In this document: positions 17,627 through 28,071 of the stretch, piece after piece
Numbering within the stretch: position 1 is the stretch's first letter
Layout: every line of letters begins with the position of its first letter
Origin: Roseateles toxinivorans
Lineage (GTDB): Bacteria > Pseudomonadota > Gammaproteobacteria > Burkholderiales > Burkholderiaceae_C
DNA: 44,316 bases
Direction: 5' to 3'
Assembly (NCBI GenBank): GCA_945898095.1
Contig: CAMDHE010000026.1
Location: forward strand, 1-44,316
Made by a program: the position numbers and the translations under genes
The notes under the pieces: model-generated
Seen by the model: only the letters and a program-made list of their open reading frames with translations
Told to the model about the DNA's origin: nothing
Databases searched by the model: none

Positions 17627-18250
17627 CTAGTTTTCATCCGGCAGCAGCCATTGTCGCCTTGCTGCGAGCACTGCCTGAGGATATTCCTGACGTCCGCGGC
17701 TGCCGTTGTAACGACCCAGCGCCATGGACAGGTCGCCCTTTTCAAGGTCGAGGTAATGGCGCAGGATCAGGCAACCGAAGCGCAGATTCGTCTGCATATG
17801 GAACAGCGCTGAAGCCCGGCCATCGCCGATCAAGCGGGTCCAGAACGGCATCACCTGCATATAGCCGCGTGCGCCAGCGCTGCTGATCGCATATTTCCGG
17901 AAGCCGCTTTCGACCTGCACCAGGCCCAACACCAAGGCGGGCTCGAGCCCGGCACGTTTGCTCTCGTACCAGCAGGTTTCCAGGAATTCGATGCGGGTCT
18001 GGGTTTCGCTCTTGCGACTTTTCAGCTTCTCGCTCAGCGCGCCGAGCCAGCGCAGATAAGCCAGGCGAGAATCAATATTGTCGAACTGGGGTCTGGGCGG
18101 GGCGCTGTGGCGCAGCGCAGCTGCAAGGGCAGAGCGCACCGCATCGACCAGCGGCTCTTCCAGCTGCGCCCCGGCACAAGCCCAGCGCGGCATGGCCAGA
18201 GCGGCGACAGCCGCCAGCGCCATGCGTCGGCTCGGGCTTGCTTTGTTCAC
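17627..18250 (-). CDS. Lytic transglycosylase (SLT domain)
   Basis: A 207-aa exported protein. After a short basic N-terminus (SRRMALAAVAALAMPRWACA, cleavable) comes a helical segment and then the SLT domain: LVLGLVQVESGFRKYAISS contains the catalytic Glu, ARGYMQVMPFW is the second motif, and ALGRYNGS the third. Such enzymes cleave the MurNAc-GlcNAc bond of peptidoglycan with 1,6-anhydro product formation. The start is taken as GTG at 18250, 1 bp after the stop of the small upstream gene, implying translational coupling; ATG at 18223 is the alternative. Convergent with ubiX with 13 bp between stops. Confidence 0.9.
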   Translation of the reverse strand: MNKASPSRRMALAAVAALAMPRWACAGAQLEEPLVDAVRSALAAALRHSAPPRPQFDNIDSRLAYLRWLGALSEKLKSRKSETQTRIEFLETCWYESKRAGLEPALVLGLVQVESGFRKYAISSAGARGYMQVMPFWTRLIGDGRASALFHMQTNLRFGCLILRHYLDLEKGDLSMALGRYNGSRGRQEYPQAVLAARRQWLLPDEN

Positions 18251-18251
18251 C

Positions 18252-18440
18252 CTAGATTCGGTAGTTGGACGCGGCCGAGTGGGCTGCGATGTGGTGCGCT
18301 GGCAAGGCGCGCCGACGCAGTGGGCTGATGCCCGCCAGGAGAAGCAACACAGCCAGCGTGCGGTAGCGCGGCTCAATCGGCTGCGTAGCGTTCTCACCCA
18401 CTGGGAGGTGGCAGGCGGGCAGGAAAATCTCAACAGGCAT
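18252..18440 (-). CDS. Small hypothetical protein between proS and the transglycosylase
   Basis: A 62-aa frame starting MPVEIFLPACHLPVGENATQ, with one hydrophobic stretch (TLAVLLLLAGISPL) followed by a basic His-rich tail ending SAASNYRI. GGAAG stands 5 nt before the ATG, and its TAG is followed one base later by the GTG of the transglycosylase gene, the pattern of a coupled operon. I recognise no family. The alternative is that this is simply the spacer between proS and the transglycosylase. Confidence 0.4.
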   Translation of the reverse strand: MPVEIFLPACHLPVGENATQPIEPRYRTLAVLLLLAGISPLRRRALPAHHIAAHSAASNYRI

Positions 18441-18485
18441 GCAGCTTCCGAGGCGGTTGGGAGCGGTCAACTGCTGAATCTAGGG

Positions 18486-20231
18486 TCAAGGTTTCAGCTT
18501 GGCTTTCAGATAAGCCAGCAGTTCGGTCAATGGAAGCTTGGTGGCTTCGGCGTCGCGGCGGCCCTGGTATTCAACCTGGCCTTCCTTCAGGCCACGGTCA
18601 GACAGCACGACCCGGTGGGGCAAGCCAACCAGTTCCCAGTCAGCAAACATCGCTCCTGGGCGCTCGCCTCGGTCGTCGAGCAGCACGTCGACACCCAGCG
18701 ACAACAATTCGTCGTGCAGCTTGTGGGCTGCTACCTTGACCTCTTCGCTGCGGTCCATGCCGATCGGGCAAATCACCACGCTGAACGGGGCGATCGACTC
18801 AGGCCAGATGATGCCGCGGGCGTCGTGATTCTGTTCGATGGCGGCACCGAGGATTCGGGTCACGCCGATGCCGTAGCAACCCATCACCAGGAACTGCGGC
18901 TTGCCGTTCTCGTCGAGGAAGGTCGCGTTCATGTCCTTCGAGTATTTGGTTCCTAGCAAGAACACATGGCCGACTTCGATGCCGCGCTGGATGGCCAGCA
19001 AACCCTTGCCATCCGGCGAGGCATCGCCAGCGACGACATTGCGAATGTCGGCGACCAGATCGGGCTCGGGCAGGTCCCGGCCCCAATTGGCGCCGGTAAA
19101 ATGGTGGTCGGCTGTGTTGGCGCCGCAGACGAAGTCACTCATCGAGGCAACGCTCCGGTCGGCGATGACCTTGACCGGTTTCAGGGTCTTGATCGGGCCG
19201 AGATAGCCGGGTTTGCAACCGAAATATTCGTCGATCTCGGCATGGGTGGCAAAGCGGAATCCAGACTTGAGGCCATCGATCTTGCCAGCCTTGACCTCGT
19301 TCAGTTCATGGTCGCCGCGCAGCAGCAGCAACCAGACCGTCGACTTGACGATCGCGCCATGCGGGTCCAGCTGATCGCTGGCCAGCACCAATGACTTGAC
19401 CGTCTGGGTCAGCGGCAAACCGAGCATGGCGGCTACGGCTTCGCAAGTGGCCTGACCGGGTGTCGGCGTCAAGGCCAGCGGCTGCAAGGCTTCGGCCCGC
19501 GCGCCGGTCGTTGCCAGCGCTTCGGCCAGCTCGATATTGGCAGCGTAATCGCTGTCCGGGCAGTAGACGATTGCGTCTTCGCCGGTGTCGGCGATGACCT
19601 GGAACTCATGCGACAGCTCACCCCCGATCGCGCCGGTGTCGGCCGCAACGGCGCGGTACTGCAGGCCGAAACGGTCGAAGATGCGCTGGTAAGCGGCGAA
19701 CATGCCTTGGTAGCTGAGCGTCGCCGCAGCCACATCCCGGTCAAAGGAATAGGCATCCTTCATGGTGAATTCGCGCCCGCGCATGATGCCAAAGCGCGGC
19801 CTGCGCTCGTCACGGAACTTGGTCTGGATCTGGTAGAAATTCTTTGGCAATTGCTTGTAGCTGCGCAATTCCTGGCGGGCGATGTCGGTGATCACCTCTT
19901 CCGAAGTCGGCTGGATGATGAAGTCGCGGCCATGGCGATCTTTTACTCGCAGCAGTTCGGGGCCCATCTTTTCGAAGCGGCCGGTCTCCTGCCACAACTC
20001 GGCCGGTTGCACCGCCGGCATCAAGAGCTCGACGGCGCCGGCACGGTTCATCTCCTCGCGGACGATGGCCTCGACCTTGCGGATCACCCGCAATCCCATT
20101 GGCATGTAGTTGTAGATGCCGGCGCCAAGGCGCTTGATCATGCCGGCGCGCATCATCAATTGATGACTGACGACCTCGGCATCGGCGGGCGCTTCTTTGA
20201 GCGTGGAAATAAAGAACTGGCTGGCTTTCAT
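18486..20231 (-). CDS. proS: Prolyl-tRNA synthetase
   Basis: A 581-aa class II synthetase of the bacterial type with an editing insertion. [20 protein letters not shown] is the standard N-terminus; [19 protein letters not shown] (motif 1 region), [20 protein letters not shown] (motif 2) and [13 protein letters not shown] (motif 3) are all present. Between motifs 2 and 3 lies the YbaK-like editing domain (about 225-405) that hydrolyses Ala-tRNA(Pro). The C-terminal anticodon-binding domain includes [20 protein letters not shown]. It is divergent from rppH across 230 bp. Confidence 0.97.
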   Translation of the reverse strand: MKASQFFISTLKEAPADAEVVSHQLMMRAGMIKRLGAGIYNYMPMGLRVIRKVEAIVREEMNRAGAVELLMPAVQPAELWQETGRFEKMGPELLRVKDRHGRDFIIQPTSEEVITDIARQELRSYKQLPKNFYQIQTKFRDERRPRFGIMRGREFTMKDAYSFDRDVAAATLSYQGMFAAYQRIFDRFGLQYRAVAADTGAIGGELSHEFQVIADTGEDAIVYCPDSDYAANIELAEALATTGARAEALQPLALTPTPGQATCEAVAAMLGLPLTQTVKSLVLASDQLDPHGAIVKSTVWLLLLRGDHELNEVKAGKIDGLKSGFRFATHAEIDEYFGCKPGYLGPIKTLKPVKVIADRSVASMSDFVCGANTADHHFTGANWGRDLPEPDLVADIRNVVAGDASPDGKGLLAIQRGIEVGHVFLLGTKYSKDMNATFLDENGKPQFLVMGCYGIGVTRILGAAIEQNHDARGIIWPESIAPFSVVICPIGMDRSEEVKVAAHKLHDELLSLGVDVLLDDRGERPGAMFADWELVGLPHRVVLSDRGLKEGQVEYQGRRDAEATKLPLTELLAYLKAKLKP

Positions 20232-20461
20232 GGCGTGGCTAAGACTGGCAGCAAAGCCAGGCGGGGTCAGAAGTAATGAGGGTAAGCGAGGACAAGGCCG
20301 AGGGTGCTTCCGGATGCAATAATTGCTTCAACCATGGCATTACGCGGGACCGACCGAACGAAGTGATCAGCATTGCCCGGATCAAGCCAGACCTTGCGGG
20401 CCTTGCTGATCAAACAGCGTGAGTGACTCTGTCCCCAACTAACTAAGATTCGAGGTTGATT

Positions 20462-21064
20462 ATGCTCGACCGTGAAGGCTTCAGGCCCAACGTCGGCATC
20501 ATCCTGCTCAACCACAGGAATGAAGTGTTCTGGGGCAAGCGCATCCGGACGCATTCCTGGCAGTTCCCGCAAGGGGGCATCAAGTACGGCGAAACGCCAG
20601 AGCAGGCGATGTTTCGAGAGCTGCATGAAGAAGTCGGCTTGATTCCAGAATATGTCCGCATCATCGGGCGTACAAGGGATTGGCTGCGCTATGAGGTGCC
20701 CGACCATTTCATCCGGCGCGACGCGCGAGGCCATTACCGTGGGCAAAAGCAGATCTGGTTTCTCTTGCAGTTGACAGCACGCGACTGCGACATGAATCTG
20801 CGTGCCACCGATCACCCCGAGTTCGACGCCTGGCGCTGGAACGATTATTGGGTCCCGCTTGAGTCAGTGATCGAGTTCAAGCGCGGCGTCTACGAGATGG
20901 CATTGACCGAACTGGCGCGTTATCTGCCAAGGCTGAACCATCACAACCGCTTCCTTCGCTCCGGCATGAGACCGGCAACGCGGCATGAAGGAGCTCATCC
21001 GCCGCTCGATGCGCAACCCGCTATCGAGCCGCCTGCGGACCCGACCGATAGCAGCGGGATTTGA
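20462..21064 (+). CDS. rppH: RNA pyrophosphohydrolase
   Basis: A 200-aa Nudix hydrolase that removes pyrophosphate from 5'-triphosphorylated mRNA and so starts decay. [20 protein letters not shown] is the canonical N-terminus; the Nudix box occupies about 38-60 ([20 protein letters not shown] and VGL). [20 protein letters not shown] and the FDAWRW segment are typical of RppH. The catalytic domain ends near residue 160 and is followed by a low-complexity Pro/Ala tail, variable in the family. GAGG stands before the ATG at about 6-nt spacing. Confidence 0.95.
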   Translation: MLDREGFRPNVGIILLNHRNEVFWGKRIRTHSWQFPQGGIKYGETPEQAMFRELHEEVGLIPEYVRIIGRTRDWLRYEVPDHFIRRDARGHYRGQKQIWFLLQLTARDCDMNLRATDHPEFDAWRWNDYWVPLESVIEFKRGVYEMALTELARYLPRLNHHNRFLRSGMRPATRHEGAHPPLDAQPAIEPPADPTDSSGI

Positions 21065-21091
21065 CGCAGTTGCAGGCGGCTTGGTCCGCCT

Positions 21092-23343
<2,252 letters not shown>

Positions 23344-23364
23344 TCACCATCGCAGCCTCAAAAT

Positions 23365-23391
23365 GCAAAAGCCCCGGCGAGCCGGGGCTTT
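23365..23391 (-). terminator. Terminator of the rplU-rpmA operon
   Basis: A perfect 10-bp stem (AAAGCCCCGG/CCGGGGCTTT) with a CGAG loop occupies 23368-23391. On the minus strand the stem is followed by TTTTGCATTTT. It lies 63 bp after rpmA and before obgE, so obgE either reads through or has its own promoter in the remaining 80 bp. Confidence 0.85.
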
Positions 23392-23453
23392 GTGTCACCA
23401 GCGGTCGGCTGCTGCCCTCCGCCGGAGATTCAAATCAAGCTTGTTCGTGGCGC

Positions 23454-23711
23454 TCAGGCCGGAGTAACAAAAACCGTTTGACGGCTCTTTTCACCCTTGA
23501 TGGCGAACGACACCTGACCGTCAACCAATGCGAACAGCGTGTGATCCTTGCCGATGCCGACATTGATTCCAGGGTGGAAACGAGTTCCCCGCTGGCGAAC
23601 AATGATGGAACCTGCAGAGATGATCTCGCCGCCGAAGGCCTTCACACCGAGCATTTTCGGTTTGGAGTCGCGGCCATTCCTGGTGGAACCGCCGCCTTTT
23701 TTCTGTGCCAT
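23454..23711 (-). CDS. rpmA: 50S ribosomal protein L27
   Basis: An 85-aa ribosomal protein beginning [20 protein letters not shown], the conserved flexible N-terminus that reaches the peptidyl-transferase centre. [20 protein letters not shown] is the core of the family. Full length and intact. It follows rplU by 32 bp, the universal L21-L27 pair, and is closed by the strong hairpin at 23368-23391. Confidence 0.98.
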   Translation of the reverse strand: MAQKKGGGSTRNGRDSKPKMLGVKAFGGEIISAGSIIVRQRGTRFHPGINVGIGKDHTLFALVDGQVSFAIKGEKSRQTVFVTPA

Positions 23712-23743
23712 GGATTAGCTCCTTGAACTGTTGGCGAAGGCAA

Positions 23744-24067
23744 TCAGGCTTGCGCTGGACTGTTCACCAGGCTGATCAACAGCTCGGTGTAAGTCTGGCG
23801 GTGACCTTGACTCTTCTTGTAATGCTTACGACGACGCATCTTGAAGATGCGCACTTTGTCGTGCTTACCGTGAGCCACAACTGTGGCGGTAATGCTGGCG
23901 CCAGCAACCAAGGGAGTGCCTACCTGCAGATCCGCACCGCTTCCGACAGCGAGAATCTGGTCGATCACAATCTCTTGGCCAACAGCCGCAGCTATCTGTT
24001 CTATCTTGATCTTTTCGCCAGCAGCAACTTTGTATTGCTTGCCACCGGTTTTTATGACCGCGTACAT
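23744..24067 (-). CDS. rplU: 50S ribosomal protein L21
   Basis: A 107-aa ribosomal protein. [20 protein letters not shown] is the standard N-terminus and [20 protein letters not shown] the conserved C-terminal rRNA-binding segment. The start is set by this N-terminus at ATG 24067; the same frame is open further upstream. It is the first gene of the rplU-rpmA operon and is divergent from ispB across about 210 bp, which should contain both promoters. Confidence 0.98.
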   Translation of the reverse strand: MYAVIKTGGKQYKVAAGEKIKIEQIAAAVGQEIVIDQILAVGSGADLQVGTPLVAGASITATVVAHGKHDKVRIFKMRRRKHYKKSQGHRQTYTELLISLVNSPAQA

Positions 24068-24247
24068 ATCAGCCCTTTCAATGAACCCACCCACAAGCCT
24101 TGTGTAAATCACGACATGCAGGCATCAATTCCGCATCCAAAAAGACACAGAGCCTTGCAGTCTAGCACGAGATACCAAAATGAGCCTAGCACAATCAAAC
24201 CAGCAGAGTCCAAGCAGCCACAAAAGTAAGGCTGCCCGGACCCTTCC

Positions 24248-24253
24248 TATAAT
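24248..24253 (+). promoter_or_regulatory. -10 element of ispB
   Basis: A consensus TATAAT lies 28 bp before the GTG start of ispB, in the divergent region with rplU. The -35 position is poor, so an activator or a weak promoter is possible. Confidence 0.4.
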
Positions 24254-24280
24254 CCTAATTCGCCAACATGAGAGTTGAGA

Positions 24281-25279
24281 GTGCACGCAGCAACCGTCTC
24301 GCCCCATCCGGATAGTTTCACCGAGGTTCTCGCCAAGCTGGCCGCCGAGATGCTTGAGGTTGATGCCGTCATCGCGCGACGCCTGACGTCCGATGTCGCT
24401 ATGGTCAACCAGATCGCGGCTTACATCGTCCATGCCGGCGGCAAACGCATGCGTCCGAAGCTGGTGCTGCTGTTTGCCAACGCCCTCGGTTTCAGAGGCA
24501 ACGATCGCTTCGAGCTCGCAGCGGTGGTCGAATTCATCCATACGGCGACCTTGTTGCATGACGATGTCGTCGATGAATCCTCGCTGCGCCGCGGCAAGCC
24601 GACCGCCAATACGATGTTCGGCAATGCGGCCAGCGTGCTGGTCGGCGACTTCCTCTATTCGCGCGCTTTCCAGATGATGGTGTCGTGCAAGCGCCTGAGG
24701 GTGCTCGAGGTGCTTGCCGATGCGACCAATGTGATCGCTGAAGGTGAGGTCCTGCAGCTGATGAATATGCATGATCCGGACATCACGATTGCAGACTATC
24801 TGCGCGTGATCCGCTACAAAACCGCCAAGCTGTTCGAAGCCAGCGCCAGACTCGGCGCCGTTCTCGCCGAGGCCAGTCCGGACGTTGAAGAAGCCTGCGC
24901 AGGCTATGGCCGCGCCCTGGGTACGGCCTTCCAGCTGATCGACGATGCGCTCGATTACGAAGGCGACTCAATCACTCTGGGCAAGAATGTTGGCGACGAC
25001 CTGCGAGAAGGCAAGACCACCCTGCCATTGCTGATTGCGATGGAACGAGGCTCAACCGACCAAGCGTTGCTAATCCGCCATGCGATCGAGCATGGCGAGC
25101 ATGAGCGGCTCACCGAGATCATCGACATCGTGCGCGCCACCGGTGCCCTCGAAGCAACCCATGAAGCCGCCCGGGCCGAAGCGCTGCTGGCGCGCCAATG
25201 TCTTGCCGCCCTGCCTGCCAATCGATGGCGCGACTCCCTGCTGGAATTTGTGGCGTTGTCTGTAGATCGGAACTACTGA
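24281..25279 (+). CDS. ispB: Octaprenyl diphosphate synthase
   Basis: A 332-aa trans-prenyltransferase making the ubiquinone side chain. The first Asp-rich motif is DDVVD at 94-98 (ATLLHDDVVDESSLRRGKP), the second is LIDDALDYEGD; GGKRMRPKLVLL and GNVGDDLREGKTTLPLL-like segments (GKNVGDDLREGKTTLPLLIA) agree with the family. The start is uncertain: GTG at 24281 has GAGAG 6 nt upstream and is preferred; a TTG at 24275 would add two residues. The rplU/ispB divergence is common in Betaproteobacteria. Confidence 0.94.
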   Translation: MHAATVSPHPDSFTEVLAKLAAEMLEVDAVIARRLTSDVAMVNQIAAYIVHAGGKRMRPKLVLLFANALGFRGNDRFELAAVVEFIHTATLLHDDVVDESSLRRGKPTANTMFGNAASVLVGDFLYSRAFQMMVSCKRLRVLEVLADATNVIAEGEVLQLMNMHDPDITIADYLRVIRYKTAKLFEASARLGAVLAEASPDVEEACAGYGRALGTAFQLIDDALDYEGDSITLGKNVGDDLREGKTTLPLLIAMERGSTDQALLIRHAIEHGEHERLTEIIDIVRATGALEATHEAARAEALLARQCLAALPANRWRDSLLEFVALSVDRNY

Positions 25280-25334
25280 AGCTTCTCGGTAGTTGAACGA
25301 ACTCGCTGCAGACTGATCAACCGGGCTGGTGCAA

Positions 25335-25833
25335 TCACTGTTGCGCGGTTCTGGCTTGGCGCATCACCTCAGCCCAATGCCTGATCTCCCTGGCCAGCAA
25401 CTCCACCGCCTGCGCCTCGGTACTCGACTGAGCATCGACATTGAGCTCGGCCAGCTTCTTCTTCACCTCAGCAGAATTGATTGTGACCACCAAGGCCAGG
25501 TTCAAGCGCTCCACCACAGGCTTCGGGGTTTTAGCCTGCGCAGCCAATGCGTGCCAGCTACGCAGCACATAGCGGATTGGCTTTCGCATCGGCGAGCAGA
25601 TCCGGCCGGCTATTGATGCTTGAGGCTCCAGAGGTCAGGATAGCCAGGTCAAAGAAGCCCAGCGTCGAAATCGGCGTGAAGTCACGCAGGACATCAAAGG
25701 GAAGTTTCTTGAACAGATTCGCCGTCACCGCCGTGCCATTCGAGATCAAGAGCAAGGTGCTGCCATCGGCCATGGCGGCGGCAGCGATACATCCGACAAG
25801 TCGACTCCAGCGCTTCAATGCATATTTTTGCAT
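25335..25833 (-). pseudogene. Remnant of a Bug-family tripartite tricarboxylate transporter binding protein
   Basis: Two fragments of one Bug protein remain. The first starts at ATG 25833 (MQKYALKRWSRLVGCIAAAA), then jumps to the segment DGSTLLLISNGTAVTANLFK and on to DLLADAKANP, so about 70-80 residues between signal peptide and this point are missing. After a frame change near 25560-25590 the second fragment reads SWHALAAQAKTPKPVVERLN and ends LLAREIRHWAEVMRQARTAQ, the usual C-terminus; the central part (about 130 residues) is gone. Intact Bug proteins have about 320-330 aa. GGAAG before the ATG survives. Confidence 0.8.
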
Positions 25834-25946
25834 GATGCCGATCTTCCATCTGTGGCATGAACTGAGGCGCGGATTGAGCTGACTGCCACCAGCGCCGTTG
25901 AATGCACCGGCGCGCACAGATCCGGATTCCCTGTGCCAAACAAGGC

Positions 25947-26714
25947 TCAGAAAATGACCTTGAGCCCTGCGGCGACGAGTGAAGTGCAGAGGAGTCCGCG
26001 CACCCATTGCTCCGGCATCGATTTGGTCAACTGCGCGCCCAGCCAGATGCCCGGCAGCGAGCCCGCCAGCAAGTCGCCCAGCAGCGCCCATTCCACATGA
26101 CCGAGCGTGGCATGGCCGATTCCCGCGACCAAGGTCAGCGGTACCGCATGCGCGATGTCGGTACCGACCAGACGGTAGGCAGGTATCCGCGGATAGAGCA
26201 GCAGGATCAGGGTGGCGCCAACCGCGCCAGCGCCGATCGACGACAGCGAAACCAACACCCCCAGCAACAAGCCCGATGCCACAGTCAGCGCCGCCTTGCG
26301 CCGCTCGGGCAGCCAGCGTTCGAGCTTGAGGCCCAGAGCATGCCAGGACTTGCGGCAGGCCAAGGTCACCGCGGTCAGCAATAACGCGATGCCCAGCGCG
26401 ATGGTCAAGGCATTGGACCAGGCCTTGGTGACACCGGTCCAATGCATCATCCCGATGGTGGCTATCGCGGCCGGAATGCTGCCCGCCAGCAACAGGCCGG
26501 CGATGCGGTAATCAACATGACCATGGCGGTGATGGGCCAGCGCGCCACCCGACTTGGTGACGGCGGCAAACCAGAGGTCGGTGCCGATGGCTATGGCTGG
26601 ATTGAGCTTGAACACGCTGATCAGCAGCGGTGTCATCAATGAGCCACCGCCCACGCCGGTCATGCCAACGATGGCGCCAATGCCAAAACCACTGATTACT
26701 GCAATCCCATCCAT
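25947..26714 (-). CDS. TauE/SafE family sulfite/anion exporter-like membrane protein
   Basis: A 255-aa integral membrane protein with about eight hydrophobic segments in two similar halves. The first half has GFGIGAIVGMTGVGGGSLMTPLLI, the second GVLVSLSSIGAGAVGATLIL; this G-x-G-G-G repeat is the signature of the TauE/SafE (DUF81) family, which exports sulfite, sulfoacetate or other organosulfur anions. The substrate cannot be deduced here. The start is placed at MDGIAVISGFGIGAIVG (26714), with two alternative ATG codons upstream to 26744. It lies 113 bp from the Bug pseudogene and may once have been functionally linked to it. Confidence 0.88.
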   Translation of the reverse strand: MDGIAVISGFGIGAIVGMTGVGGGSLMTPLLISVFKLNPAIAIGTDLWFAAVTKSGGALAHHRHGHVDYRIAGLLLAGSIPAAIATIGMMHWTGVTKAWSNALTIALGIALLLTAVTLACRKSWHALGLKLERWLPERRKAALTVASGLLLGVLVSLSSIGAGAVGATLILLLYPRIPAYRLVGTDIAHAVPLTLVAGIGHATLGHVEWALLGDLLAGSLPGIWLGAQLTKSMPEQWVRGLLCTSLVAAGLKVIF

Positions 26715-26970
26715 GAAGCCCCGATCCATGCTGCAGAGCAGCATGCCCTGACCGAGGGCGGACTTTAAAGGCGTTGCTTACAATTTCAAAATATAGATAA
26801 GTTTCCGCTTAATTCTTTTTTCATATAAGGGTGATGCTACTTAACCCCTCGATCTGGCACCAACGTGATGCCACCCATGGACAGGTGAACGATCAGCAGC
26901 AGCAATCCCTGGTAATATTGAAGGCTGCTTTACAGGAACAAGGCCTTTTACGGGCCTGTTTCAACCGAGG

Positions 26971-27047
26971 CGGGGTGTAGCGTAGCCTGGTAGCGCGCCA
27001 CGTTCGGGACGTGGAGGCCGGAGGTTCGAATCCTCTCACCCCGACCA
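26971..27047 (+). tRNA. tRNA-Pro (CGG anticodon)
   Basis: A complete 77-nt tRNA. The acceptor stem CGGGGTG pairs with CACCCCG, the anticodon stem CCACG/CGTGG encloses TTCGGGA giving CGG, the T loop is TTCGAAT, and the CCA is encoded. A short hairpin with GGCC arms precedes it at about 26937-26962. The 226 bp upstream, back to the TauE/SafE gene, contain an AT-rich stretch (26785-26830) but no gene I can support. Confidence 0.96.
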
Positions 27048-27088
27048 AATCAAACAGCGAATTGGCAATTGCAATGGCTGGCTCAGGC

Positions 27089-27784
27089 TCACCAGGGCAA
27101 GCGTTCGCCGCTGTAGGAAAAAAACTGACCGCTATCAGCTGGCAGCAGGCGGTCAAGTACTGTCAGTATTTCAGCCGCAGCGACTGACGGTTCGCGGCCG
27201 ATTTCCAAGCCGCGGAACGGCTTCGACAGCTTCGACTTGACAGTGCCGGGATGAACCGCGACCACGACCGATTGGGGCTGGCTGCGTTTGATCTCGATCG
27301 CGGCGGTCTTGACCAGCATATTCAGCGCGGCTTTCGAGGCCCGGTAGCTGTACCAGCCACCCAACCGGTTGTCTTCAATGCTGCCGACCTTGGCCGAGAG
27401 CAGCGCCAGCAAGCCCCGTTCTCTGGCCAAAAGACCGGCGAAATGCCGCAGCAGCAGCGCTGGCCCGAAACTATTCACCTGGAAAGTGGCCTGCATCTGT
27501 GCATAGTTCAGCTCGGCAAGCTTCTTTTCCGGCATGAAACCATCAGCGTGCAAAAGCCCGGCGGCGTTGACGATCAAATGAAATGGCGCCTGGCTCGCCA
27601 GCGCAGTGGCGGCTGAAGCGATGCTGTCTTCGCGCTCGAAGTCGATCGGCGGTACCGATTGACGATGCAGGCCGACCACGGCTGAACAGCCCGGCATCGC
27701 TTCGAGTTGCGCGAGCAGCGCGGCCCCGATAGCGCCGGTCGAACCGATCACCAAGGCGCGGAAGCCTGCGGGAAAGTTGTTCAT
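27089..27784 (-). CDS. Short-chain dehydrogenase/reductase (C-factor-like)
   Basis: A 231-aa Rossmann-fold oxidoreductase. The cofactor loop is GSTGAIG at 14-20, NAAGLLH corresponds to the NNAG motif, and the catalytic Tyr/Lys lie in WYSYRASKAALNMLV after LLSAKVGSIEDNRLGG. HPGTVKSKLSKPFR is typical of the CsgA/C-factor SDR subgroup. The substrate is unknown. Its ATG follows the Trp-rich gene stop by 2 bp, so the two form an operon. The stop is 41 bp from the convergent tRNA-Pro. Confidence 0.88.
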   Translation of the reverse strand: MNNFPAGFRALVIGSTGAIGAALLAQLEAMPGCSAVVGLHRQSVPPIDFEREDSIASAATALASQAPFHLIVNAAGLLHADGFMPEKKLAELNYAQMQATFQVNSFGPALLLRHFAGLLARERGLLALLSAKVGSIEDNRLGGWYSYRASKAALNMLVKTAAIEIKRSQPQSVVVAVHPGTVKSKLSKPFRGLEIGREPSVAAAEILTVLDRLLPADSGQFFSYSGERLPW

Positions 27785-27786
27785 CT

Positions 27787-28008
27787 TCAGACCCAGCCCT
27801 GCCGCCATTGCGATGGATCGCGTAGTTCGCGCCAGCCGATTCGACGGCTTTTACGCGACATCACGGCCTCGATCTCGACCGCTTCGACCATGGCCTCGGG
27901 AGTTTCAGGCAGGATCAGCCGGGTGACGAGAAAATGCTTGTCTTTGGCGACCGGCTCGACTGCTGTCCACTTCGTCAGCAGGAGCTTTTTCGGGTGCAGT
28001 GGATTCAT
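27787..28008 (-). CDS. Small Trp-rich conserved protein (TIGR02450 family)
   Basis: A 73-aa protein beginning MNPLHPKKLLLTKWTAVEPV, followed by KDKHFLVTRLILPETPE, IEAVMSRKSRRIGWRELRDP and a WRQGWV end. This arrangement matches the tryptophan-rich TIGR02450 family of unknown function. In other aquatic bacteria it sits beside photolyase, SDR and FAD-oxidoreductase genes (general knowledge). Here it precedes an SDR by 2 bp and is divergent from an FAD oxidoreductase 63 bp away, the same companions without the photolyase. Confidence 0.88.
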   Translation of the reverse strand: MNPLHPKKLLLTKWTAVEPVAKDKHFLVTRLILPETPEAMVEAVEIEAVMSRKSRRIGWRELRDPSQWRQGWV

Positions 28009-28071
28009 TGCGTCGAGCTTAGCCGAATGAGATCGCCAACGCTTTTCAAGGTTTTTTCAAACAGGATTTCA

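Noticed and set aside
20267-20815. Minus-strand frame between and across rppH and proS
   Set aside because: Most of it is antisense to rppH. The last 22 codons ([20 protein letters not shown]...) lie in the divergent intergenic region and look slightly membrane-like, but there is no ribosome binding site or family to support a gene.
21074-21091. AGGCGG/CCGCCT hairpin between rppH and proB
   Set aside because: It sits at the right place for a shared terminator, but the stem is only 6 bp and there is no T-run on either strand.
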